This document shows positions 39,920 to 51,013 of a stretch of 64,000 bases of DNA, one piece after another. This DNA is from Brugia malayi (lineage: Eukaryota > Nematoda > Chromadorea > Rhabditida > Onchocercidae): the NCBI RefSeq assembly GCF_000002995.4, contig NW_025062478.1, positions 1,860,001 to 1,924,000 on the forward strand, in the 5' to 3' direction. The notes under the pieces are model-generated. The model was not told the origin of the DNA and made no database searches. It was given only the letters and a program-made list of their open reading frames with translations. Within the stretch, counting starts at the first letter, position 1. Each line of letters opens with the position of its first letter. Made by a program: the position numbers and the translations under genes.

Positions 39920-42900
39920 GTAAAAGACCTGAAAATATTGCTGAACATACCTGTGCATTAATCCTTTCATTGGCTCGAAAGATTCCGCAAGCAGTAGCAT
40001 CAATGAAAGAGGGCAAATGGACAAGGACAGAACCATACGCCGAAGAGGTTTCATATGCTTTTCAGATCTTTATTCATGTGATTTCGTAAGAAATTTATTT
40101 CCCATTAATTTTGATGTATTAGAACTATTGGTAGCTCAGTATTAACTTTCAAATTTGAGACTTCATCATTTATCAGATTTTTTCTTTTTTTTTTTTTTTT
40201 TTTTGGATTTTATGTTTCTGTGCTTCTTAAGAAGTTTTTATGATATTCACTAAAACTGGATGCTTCAGTTTTAGTGAATGTCATAAAAAGAAACATTTTA
40301 TTGGATTTGTATATTGTTGTGTAAGAATTTAACCTCATGAATTTCAGCTCAGAATTATCTTTTATTATTCCAGATTTTTGGAAAATCATTAGCGATTATT
40401 GGCTTAGGGCGCATTGGTTTAGAAATAGCAATACGTATGCAGGTCTTTGGTATGCGAACATTTGGGTATGATCCACAGGTTACACAAGAAGTTGGTTTAT
40501 TTATTTTTTTTCTTTTTTTTTTTATTTTTAAAATGCTGTAGACATTGATTTAGATGTAGAGCTAGCAAAATTTTTTATTCCTGGATATTTTGTCATTAAA
40601 TGTTAAATAGAAATGGAAAATATATGTAAACAACGCTTAAACCTAATTGTAATTCAAGTGTTAATTCACGTGGGAATTCCGGATTGGCTTTGTTAAGATC
40701 TTAGATATAGTAATAGCACCCCATTATCTATAATAGTCGCTGAGCGAAATCATTCAGAATAATTTAATACTTTTGGGTTTGAATAAATATATACAGGAAG
40801 CCGCTCGGCATGGTATTAGATGGCTCCCCCTGGATCAACTTTGGCCTCAGGCTGATTATATTGTCATCCATGTACCACTGATACCACGTACCAAAAATTT
40901 ATTGTGCGCTTCAACGTTAGCTCGCTGTCGAAAAGGTGTGAAAATAATTAATATGGCTAAAGCTGGTATCATGAACGAAGTTGATATGTTGCAAGCTTTA
41001 AACAAGGGACGTGTCGGTGGTGCAGCCTTTGATGTTTATGTAGAGGTTAGTACTCCATTTCTGACTATTTTACAAAGAACTTTATATCTGCCTGTGTTTA
41101 TGCTCTTAGCATATGGTGTTAGTATTGATAGGATTATATCACTGAAGAATTTCAGGATGCTCCGCTTGTTCGTGGGTTAGTTGAACATCCAAATGTTATT
41201 TGCACACCGCATATGGGTACTAGTCCCTTGCAAGGACATCAACGAATTGCAAATGAAATTGCAGAAAATATTGTTTCACTGAATAATTCGACTGGTCCAT
41301 ATGGAGCGGTAAGTTTCAATTTTACTGATATCGATTACTGTTGCTCAATAATTCAAATAATAGGAATGATTAAGAAGGAAAGATGATTTAGTACAAAATG
41401 TGATTAAAAGGTTGAAGTGCAAAAAAGTTTTTCTTTTTTTTTTTGCAGTGATTTTTTCATTAATTTCATTACTAATGTTTATAGAAGATTTCGTTGTCAA
41501 TTTTGTGAACTTTACTGATTAAGGGATTTGAATTCATTTTTTTTTATATCAACTAGCATGTTGCCGCATGTTTTTGTTTCTCTATTTGTTTGTTTTCTTT
41601 ATTATTTATTGTTGTATTGTTGTTGTTGTTGTTGTTGTTCTTGTTAACTGTCGATTTGTAGATGAATGCAGCAGCGGCTACAGCTGCATTGGATGAGGCT
41701 AAAAGTCAGTGGATTCGTGCTGTAGCAACATTAACGCAAACGTTGGCCGTAATCGGGAATTCGCCAAGAGCGGTTACTGTACGCTTCCCTAACTGTTCGT
41801 ATTTGTACATTTACTGCCTTTTATTCAACCTTTTATCAAATTAGTATCAGTTCATGCAAAAATACACTGTTGCAAATTTTCGGGATTTGACGTATATACA
41901 TTTCGAAAAGTTTCAGGATTTTTATCTCAAAAAAGAGAAAAGGTTGAAAAAAAAAATGGTCAGAATTGGTAAGTATAACTCAAAAATCGTTGTGCCCTTT
42001 ATCGTAGTGATAGTGATTGTATTGTTGTGATGAAATGTGCATTCGATAGTTTGTCTTTTTAATTTAAAGTTTAGTTTCAATTTCGAAATTATATTGCAAT
42101 AATCTTGTTTCAGCCCTTGTTAGCCTCCAAAAAGCTTTACATGCTGGTGCTGTTGTTGGTTTGATGTATGCATCTGGAAATATTGGTTCAAATCTGGCAG
42201 CTGCTGAAATGAATGCACGAAAAGAAGGTATACAGGTAAGAGAGAGGACATCATCTCATTCAGTGGTAAACGCTGTTTGATGGACTTTTAAGATCTTTTT
42301 AGTTTGTATATATGTTCTCATGGAGGAATATCTCAAAGTTTTATGGATCGTGTTCGAGTAAAGGAATATGAGTTACTGCTCTTTTGCAATAGTTAATCTG
42401 CAGTGATTTATCAGAAGTGTTACAGGCTATATGCTTTCTAATCTTTGCAGATACGTGAAGAACCATGTGCAGCAAAAGAATTGATTGTTGTTGCTGGAAC
42501 GCGAAGCGTTAGTGGTTATCCGGCTCCAACAGGCACTATAATATCTGCATTCAATTCATGCAAAGTACCTGTACCTCTCTTAGCAAGTGGAACATTTATC
42601 ATGGATTTCTCGGATAGTCATTCGTTTGATATCAGTGATGATGATATAAAGGTAAAATTAATAATATATATTAGTAATATGCCTGTTCTAAAAAAAAAAA
42701 AAAAAACAAACAAACAAACAAACTTTTAGTCATTGTCTATTATAACACTACTGTTATTTGTTAATTTATTTACTTATAAATTAAGTTATCATGCATTGAA
42801 GCTATTTTATACTGTTTATTTTTTATCAGTTTCAGTTATTTGATTTTAGTTTTACTTAATATTTTAATCGAATTTTCCCATAGTAGCCATTTCAAAGGAA

Positions 42901-43105
42901 AGCGAGTGAATCAGTTAATCATTCAGTGCACTGAAGCTATTTTAAAATAACTAGTAGATTGAATTAAAAAAATTTGTTGTTCCAGGCAAAAATGATGGTT
43001 GAATTCGGCTTATTGGGTGGTGGTCGAGTTGGTGTACTTAACGATTTGAGCAATGATGATGTATTGCATTTGTCCAAAAATTATTGTCTAGTTAAATTTG
43101 ATTGA
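39920..43105 (+). CDS. D-3-phosphoglycerate dehydrogenase-like protein, 5' end not found, 9 exons
   Basis: The family catalyses NAD-dependent oxidation of 3-phosphoglycerate, the first step of serine synthesis. Exons: 39920-40047, 40374-40490, 40797-41045, 41156-41308, 41662-41778, 41917-41968, 42114-42235, 42451-42651, 42986-43105 (TGA). All have GT-AG borders and agreeing phases; they encode 419 residues. Readable landmarks: ARKIPQAVASMKEGKW; the dinucleotide-binding IIGLGRIG and GYDP; DYIVIHVPLIPRT; GAAFDV; CTPHMGTS with the catalytic His; then the extended C-terminal domain seen in animal PHGDH (GTFIMDFSD...). Odd points: the family's first ~100 residues, with VRSATK and GTGVDN, are not found upstream; the catalytic Arg (ARGG) is Lys (AKAG); the catalytic Glu before Pro is Asp (VEDAP). 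It may be a pseudoenzyme or altered enzyme. The small sixth exon (Lys-rich) is the least certain. Confidence 0.85.
40235..40289 (+). ncRNA. Strong hairpin in a dehydrogenase intron
   Basis: Arms 40235-40258 and 40266-40289 pair over 24 bp with one G-U wobble around a 7-nt loop, inside the intron 40048-40373. It could be a small-RNA precursor or a foldback element. Expression cannot be seen from sequence. Confidence 0.3.
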
Positions 43106-43150
43106 AGTCCATCAAGCGAAATAATATGTTTCGCAATTTGTAGCAAAAAA

Positions 43151-43156
43151 AATAAA
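43151..43156 (+). terminator. Polyadenylation signal of the dehydrogenase-like gene
   Basis: AATAAA 46 nt after the stop codon at 43105. Confidence 0.5.
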
Positions 43157-43159
43157 TAA

Positions 43160-45300
43160 GCATTTTTTTTTAGGAAATAAGTAGCAGACATATATTTCTA
43201 TCTTTCTCTAATTAATTCGTTTTTCATTGAATTGCTGAATGAATTCGCATAAATTTAAGCTTAGCAAGCTGCAGAGATCGGTGTTTTATTTCTTTCCATT
43301 TTGGTCTTTATTGTATGATTGATTATTGTGTTATTTATTTTTTTTTTTTCAAGACTTCATCTTTAAAACTAATAATTATATCCTTATTGTTTATTGAAGT
43401 TGTGTATCAATGCATTGGCAATAATGTAAATACTTATTATACTTTCGATCTGCAGTTAGCTTTCTCATAGAATTATACTAGAAATCAAAGTATAAAAATC
43501 GTCTATGTTCATCTAATCTGAAAATTTATGGTCAGGAATGACCTTTTACTTTGGTGCACACCATTGTAAATGAAAAGATATGATTAAATTTAGATGCAAT
43601 TATCATTTGGCACTACTTTTCACCTCTCTTGTCATCTCATTAATAACTATTAGTTGTTGCCATGGCATGGATGAAATGAACAAATAAATTTTATTGTTTC
43701 ATTCCATTTTAGATTAATTTATCGTTATTGTTGTTGGAAAATTATGAAAATCATCCTTTGTTTTTATCTCTATGATCTGATTTCTCAATTGGAAAATGTA
43801 TTATTTAATCTATTGATTACAATGCAATATACAACATAGTTAATGAATGCTAAAAAATGGAAAATGATGCAAAAAAGGCAAAATGAATAAGGGAATAACA
43901 ATAAATAAAATAAATAATACATATTCATAGTATTTATGCTAGTTTTTTTTCCTTTAAAACATTGTTTTTCTGATATGTACAGCTTAAAGTTTAATGTTTG
44001 GTTGTATGTATTTTCCAACTTTTTGTATTTAATTTTTGTTATTTTATAGTTTTTTTTTTTTTTTATAGAATGCATTGTTTATTAATCTTTTTATTCCTCC
44101 TCCTTTTTCTTTTCCATCTTTATAGTTTTCTTAAATTATTACAAATGATTTTTTTTTTTTTTTTGTTTTATTTTTATTAAATAATTAACAATGAATTTTA
44201 TTACCAGTACACTTATATCATCATTAAAATGCCTTATTTTACTCCTTTCTCACTATTATCAGTGCTTATCTGTTTTTCATCTTTGTTTTTCTTTCTTTTT
44301 TTTTTTTTTTTTTAATCTCCTTTATCTTTGGTTTTTCACTTCTGTTACTAGTGCCTTTTTTTTTTAATATTATACTTTTTTCCCCCTTTTATTTCCCTTT
44401 TATCCTTTCCCCATTGTGCATATAAACTTCTTTTTTTTTTTCTTGGTATGCCTCATTTTTTTTTTTCTCGGTATGTTTGTTGTTTTTTTTTCTTTTTTTT
44501 CTTTGATTTAATTCTTATTTTTGTCAACACTTATTGAAATTTTCAATATTTAGATGAATATTTACAATATTTACTTGTAATAATTTTCTCAAGAATTTTT
44601 GATTCATTTTATACGACAAATGTAAGTATAGGTCAAGTAATATGACAAATAATGTATAGAGGAGATATTTCCAATGAGCTTTTCAAGTCAATGAAAAAAA
44701 TTTTAATAAAGTGTTGAGTGAGTAGCTAAATTATCACTATCAAATAGCACTGTTATTGTATGAATTGATGGTGTAAATCTTCAAAATAAATGAAACTGTG
44801 AATAGTCTCACACCTGGCAACTATTAATGGAAGTGATAAATATCAAAAGAACTTTTCTTTTCTTTTTTTTCCTACTAAAAAGTCAATTGCCTATTCTATT
44901 AACTTTTTTTTTTTTTTAATTTCAGATTCTATTTTAGTTTTCTCATTTTGGATATTTTTTTTTTTTTTTTTTAAAAAAAGTTTGCTTTTTTCTTACATAT
45001 TAATTTTAATACTCGTATTAAAATGCCTAATGATATTTTGTCATTCATTTTTTACAAACTGGCATATTCAACTAGCAACATTTCATCAGTGATAATAATA
45101 CAATCATTTTATCATCAGGAATTAATGGCAACAATTTTACTTTATTTCTTTACACTGTATTAAATACTGAGCAAAAAGAAAAAAGGAAAATTTCTTATAA
45201 AGATATGCAATTTTTGTTTTTTTTGTGAAAATTTTTCAGAAAAAAGAGGAAATGACAACATTAAGTGCTGTTGAATAGTAAATAAAATGACATAATCGAA
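43160..45300. other. Intergenic AT-rich DNA
   Basis: No gene visible. Many T runs; short Phe- and Leu-rich ORFs around 43780-44180 follow from composition. Confidence 0.6.
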
Positions 45301-45305
45301 TAGTG

Positions 45306-45710
45306 AAATTGAGTTATTAATGCCATTAATTGAATTATAGTTAATCAGGTATGAGTTATTAATTTATTAATTGAATTATAAGTAATAGAAATCAGTATGA
45401 TTTTTGAATTATAGTTAATCAGGTATGAGTTATTAATTTATTAATTGAATTATAAGTAATAGAAATCAGTATGATTTTTGAATTATAGTTAATCAGGTAT
45501 GAGTTATTAATTTATTAATTGAATTATAAGTAATAGAAATCAGTATGATTTTTGAATTATAGTTAATCAGGTATGAGTTATTGATTTATTAATTGAATTA
45601 TAGTTAATAGAAATCAGGTATGATTTTTGAATTATAGTTAATCAGGTATGAGTTATTGAATTATTAATTGGATTATAGTTAATAGAAATCAGGTATGAAC
45701 TAAATCAGTA
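45306..45710. repeat. 74-bp tandem repeat, about five copies
   Basis: The unit begins GTTAATCAGGTATGAGTTAT. Copies start at 45340, 45414, 45488, 45562 and 45637; the first four are spaced exactly 74 bp and nearly identical. The later units carry a 1-bp insertion and a few substitutions, and a partial unit sits at the left edge. Confidence 0.95.
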
Positions 45711-48170
45711 ACTAGAGTGGTAGAATGCATATAATTTTCTCTCGAAAAAAGCAAAAACAAATTTTCATACATTAATTAAATTGCATATTTACTTACTGAT
45801 AGCAATAATGCTAATATATACATCGCCAATGTATAATTAATTAATTAATTATAAACGAGTGGAAATCTTGAGGTGTGATTCCAAAACGACTAAATATTGT
45901 GAATGTTTGAACTTTTTAATAAAAATTGATTGCTGTATGAACAATTGATGATCATATTTGGTTGATCATAAATGCATTTATTCATTATGCATAATGATTA
46001 TTCAGTATAATATTATTAATATTATATATATATCATAACAACATTATCATTATTTTTTCTAGTTCTTTCAAGAAATATACATATTCTCGATTAAATAAAG
46101 ATAGATTGCTTAATTTTTTTTCTTTTTTTCTGATACTTTGAATTTAAAAAATATTGACAAGATGCAAAGTTAAATATTATTATAAATATTAATTTCATTT
46201 AAGTAATGTAAAATAAATGCAGAATTTCACATATGTGACACAATATTCTCTCGAATAGTTCATTCTCGATAATCGTTACACAAAATCACTGTTATATATG
46301 TAATCATTATATATCACTGTATCACTATATATATACATGATCATCGTATCCAGAATTAGCAATTTATTCGATTTTTTTTTTAATATGTCTCGAAACTATT
46401 TTTAGAAAATCCTCTTTTGTCAATGATGGCGATACGAGAAAATGATGTTTTCCTGATAGTTAAACTGGTAATCTTAGATGTGATATGAGAATAATCATAA
46501 ATCTATCTGCGGTACAGCAGAGCTTATCTGCATTTAACAAGATGAAATAATCGAAATTATTATTAGAAAAATTGAGGAAGTACATCTGAGGGAGAGGAGA
46601 GAGTGTAGAACTTCCGAAGTGCAATCGAGAAAAACTACCTTCATTCCTCTATTTAACTTGTAGAATAGGAGTGGTTTATAACAAAGCACATGATTACCGT
46701 ATCTAAAGAGCTTCCGTTCCGGATAATCTTTACTCTCTCATTACATCAATTACTCATAAGACTGAATGTCAAAACAGCAGACTCTTACAATTTTTAGATG
46801 TTAAAAGTTAAGTCTAAGTTTGGCTGTTTGGTTGGAAATTTTTAGTATTAAAATTGGGAGCAATTTTCAACATCTTTGTGAATACAGTAGAATTCCAAAC
46901 AATTTAGATGAGTTTTAGATAAGGAATTTCTTAACTGAAACATTTATCTAAGAATTATTCAAATAAGACAATCTTTAGTCTTATGAATTCAATACAAATT
47001 TATTTCGACATATTCGATTCAAATTTATTTCGTTATTCAATGCATTTCAGAACTCTCTAGAGCCTTCTGAGGTTAGAATTCATATATTACTGACTCATCA
47101 TCTGTTCTTGATGTTCCGAAATATCTATGAAGCTTGCAGTATGTAAGGTTGCTTTTCTTGCAAGACGGGTAGGTGAGCAAGGAGTTCAGAGTACCTGGAC
47201 TTCTAGGTCCTTTGAATTCCTTTGATGAGCACTCTGGGCATTTTATGGTGAACTAAAGGATGCTATTTTTAATTTGCAAGTTTGGGCCATAGCAGCGAAA
47301 TATTGAGGTAGTAGGTTAGATGAATAACTTTAAAGGGTTAAATGAGTTCCATCTGCCCGCATCCGAAATTGTCACTGTTTAAAATGACTGCCCAAGGGGT
47401 GCTGGTTAGTCCATTCTGCCCGACACGGTCGTAAACATATTACATATATTTGATAACTGTTTTGTTTGCATTACTAACTGAAATAATACAAAAATATTTG
47501 ATTTTATTCATATTAAATGATGAGTAGTAATGTGAAATCAATCTTTGATTATAAATATTGAATTACCATTCTGATTCACATGCAAGGAAGTATTCTTCGG
47601 TAATACTGCTGGACAAATTTTCAATGAATTCTTTATGGAGAACTGCTGATGCTACTTTTTACGTTGTCAAAGTGCTGCTGGAAGGGAATACATTGAGTAA
47701 TCTGTATGTTTGGTTCAGAGTTTAGACTCTGAGATTGTTGCTAGTATTGAAAACAAAGGAAAGTTTATTGAAAGACAAATATCTTTGTGTCATTTATGTT
47801 CATTGTTTTACATTTGCACCAGCAGAAGCCGCCATAAAGATACTAATTCTTGTGATCTTATAGCGAGACTGTACTTTTATTCGATAAAGTAACAATTTCA
47901 TTTATAGAAATTTATTTGGGTTGGATGTGTTGGTTGGAATATTGGGGTGCTACTGTCTTTTTATTATCGATATCGTTATTACAGCTGTCTTATTGAAATT
48001 TTAATTGCCAAGTTCATTGCAGTATTAAGCATTTTATAAGAATAAAGTTTTACAAATCGAGAACTAAAAGGGAAGAATTGACTCTCTCAGTCTTTCCATC
48101 ACGATAGAAAGAATTGTTGACAAATTTGACGTCACAAGCCAGGAATGAAAACATCGGTAAGTAATTCAAC
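45711..48170. other. Non-coding interval, less AT-rich from about 46.5 kb
   Basis: No gene is supportable. From about 46500 the composition shifts and may include a terminal part of a decayed retroelement: 46548-46600 is identical to 54401-54453. A 14-nt match to the let-7 microRNA lies at 47304-47317. A short ORF at 47710-47892 has no recognisable content. Confidence 0.5.
46548..46600 (+). repeat. 53-bp perfect direct repeat, copy 1
   Basis: Identical over 53 bases, as read by eye, to 54401-54453 in the same orientation. The pair flanks the retroelement remnant and the first Q-rich gene. Possible remains of paired long terminal repeats, but similarity beyond this block is not evident. Confidence 0.85.
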
Positions 48171-48173
48171 CAG

Positions 48174-50222
48174 ATGCATAATAAACAAGATGAAAAGCTC
48201 ATGTTATACCTTATTAGAACGAATTTAAACAAACTTAAGCCGATAGGTAAATTAGTTTTCGAAAAGATAGAAAGTGTTTATGCAGAAGAAATACAAGAAT
48301 TAAGTAATCAAAATAAGTCGAAATCTTTAGAAAGAAGAGTACTTATGAATAGAAATTTAAAAATAATTGAAAGAATCATTTCTAAGGCAAATATATTAAC
48401 AAAGAAATGCAAAGAAGCATTACGATCTGCTAAAGACAAAAAAGTTTGCGAGTCGAATGCTTATTCAGTAATTGTCACAAATCGCTTTCTGTTCGATCTT
48501 TTCTAATTGAAATAGATCGGATACGCTCATTGTGTGAGAAAAATCAGCAAATAATGGATAAAACGCAAAATCAAGTCAAAAGACTTTAATTGAACTAATC
48601 AAGAAATTAGTAACGACAAGTAAGAAACCCTCCAGAAATGAAGAAAGGATTTGATGGAAATCACTTATAAGCAATTTGAAGATGCAACTGATAAAAGACA
48701 GCTATAAATGAATTTTTACACTTAATTGGATGTTTCAAAGCAGAGACATTAGAATACGTAAGTAACTTACTGTCAATGATATTGATCATGAAATTTGAAA
48801 AATAGTGGAATTATGCAGTGCGTTACAGAAATTGGGCAGGATTAGACAAAAATTTGATAAAGGAACTACCGAACATTCTCCCCAAATTAAAAACATTAGA
48901 GGAGAACAGTGAGACAAACAAGCTGTGGACTACCATAACTGATAAGTTGCCGGATTATCTCTTTTGCTATCCTGATAAAGGAGAAGTGGACGAAGTCTCG
49001 ACAATGGAAGTTATAGTAATATTAGAAGGGTAAATAAAAGTTATACAGTTCTAGAAATCACGAAAAAATCCAGCAAATGGAAATTTGAAAGAAAAGTTGC
49101 TGAGACATCATGAAATGAGTTTTTAGCTCCCAAAACACAAAGTCTAAACTTAATTATCGATAAATAAAAATGAGTGACTATTTGTGCGACAGCACTCAAA
49201 CCCCTCAGAAGAACCCTCAGTATATAAGATTATGTAAAACGACCGGAGGAAAGGCAAAAAGTCTTTGATATTTTTTGCCTATTTATCAGTTGAATGATAA
49301 CCGAAAAGTAGTAGCGAGACTAGGAAAGTTAAAGGATTTGAGATGATGCAAGCAATGCTTAAGTTTTATCCAAAGAAAAATATTATTAAATATTTAAATA
49401 TCAACTATTTCACAGATCAAAACAGTACGCTGTGTGGAGTACTGAGAAGGATCCGGCAAGACGGAAGTTCCATCGAGATGGAGAAGCAATCTCAAGAAAA
49501 GTCGAAAATAGAAGTAGAATTTGGTTAAGAGGACAAAACATGAAGAAACGATGTTAGTTATTCCATGCAACCTAGAAGGACATTAATGATTTTGGATATG
49601 AGAAGCGATTGCAAATTGGTCACTGAAATAATGGCCAACAAATTAGGTCTGTTGTTAGACAAATCTAGTAATTAAGTAAAGATTACAGGTATTGCTAGTA
49701 ACATTAGGAATTAGAACATCATCGGAACAATAAAGAATATTCAAACATATATTACAGAATTGATTATGATGAAGGAATAAGGTTAGAGAAGACATATCTG
49801 GAAATGGATCAGGATGAAAATGGCAATCAGTAAAATAACGAAGTTTGAAAGAAAGATTAGGAGAATGAAGAGAATCATGATAACTCAGTGAACTAATAGA
49901 AAGAAAAATGTAAACTAGAGGTTATTGCAATCGAAGAATTGATGACAAGACAGAGAGAAGTACTGAATGCTTTTCAAAAGTTTATACTATAACTAAAGAT
50001 GAAAAAGTCGTAAGTTGGTCTTAGAAAAATAAAGATGTTGTCCCGTGTCAGCAAAACGATATAGCTTAACTCAAGAAAGGTTGAAACGACAGTGAAAATA
50101 AGTCTAACTGATTACGATGAATATTTGAATGATTTATTTCAAGATGAAGTTATTGAAAAGATGAAGAAAGAATCTGCATTAGACTGTGATAAGCCCATCA
50201 GAAAACCACCTGCGAGTTTTAT
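48174..50222 (+). mobile_element. Decayed retroelement, BEL/Pao-like (tentative)
   Basis: A chain of plus-strand open stretches broken by stops and frameshifts. The first (48174-48506, about 110 codons) is Lys/Glu/Leu-rich and predicted helical, like a gag start. 48818-49033 carries LPNILPKLKTLEEN. 49343-49528 and 50098-50222 (TDYDEYLNDLFQDEVIEKMK) follow. Around 49588 a stretch reading ILDMRSDCKLVTEIMANKLG resembles the aspartic-protease region of BEL/Pao elements (DxGS... then A-x-x-LGL), with the catalytic core degraded. No reverse transcriptase was recognised. The part from 49523 on has an inverted copy at 56480-57993. Non-functional as it stands. Confidence 0.4.
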
Positions 50223-51013
50223 TTGATACTTTAGCAAAGACATACATAGATTATTGGTAGGAATAATATTACGTATAGAAAAACATTCCTAGAAGTAGTC
50301 TCTCTATAAGTATAATATGGTCATTCTTAGAGTATTCCATCAATGAATTAGGATTCATTGAAGTTTAAAAGTGTTTGGTATTATTCACAAATTAGAATGA
50401 ATAATTGTTGGTCATTAGCATTTACACTTCTATCTTATAGAATTAAACTAATTGTTTGAAATCGCTTTTGTTTTTCCTTTAGTATTTGTTTGCCATCTAA
50501 TTTACGCAGAGTTACTGAAGATGAATATTAGATATATAGAATTTTTATATCTTTAAAAGAAATTACTTCCAATTATTCCTTACTATTTTATTAATTTGTT
50601 GTGCTATTTTAATAACTTTTGCATTATTTGATGCTGAAAATGATTAACTAAAGAGTAATAAACAAAAAACTCTCTTTTTTGCTTTTATGATCAAACTACT
50701 TAGTATATTTCCAATATTCATATTATTAGGATTAAACCGATTTTTAGTTGGTTTACTCATAGTCAAAGTTTCTCATCAATTATATCAGCTCGAGATACTG
50801 TGATATTACATAAAATTATTGTGCTGAAATTGCTGAACCAAAAAAGATATTAAATAAACAAATTAAATTGTATAAATGATATCCTTGCAGTTATAGAATA
50901 AAACTGTCAGTTATTGTTAATTGTGGCATCAAAGTTTATTGCTCAGCTAAAATAGCATAAACTGAAGTTATAAGTAAAACAACACACATAAAAGTCATAT
51001 TGAAATGTAATTT
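49523..51013 (+). repeat. Inverted repeat, left arm
   Basis: Matches the reverse complement of 56480-57993 almost end to end with point changes and small indels. The two arms enclose about 5.5 kb with the first Q-rich gene. The right part of this arm (from about 50560) is also present in direct orientation at about 57995-58450. The left arm carries stops that its partner shares, so decay preceded duplication. Confidence 0.85.

Noticed and set aside
47304..47317. A let-7 gene call
   Set aside because: The 14-base identity is real but no precursor arm was found within about 70 nt, so it is kept only as an observation.
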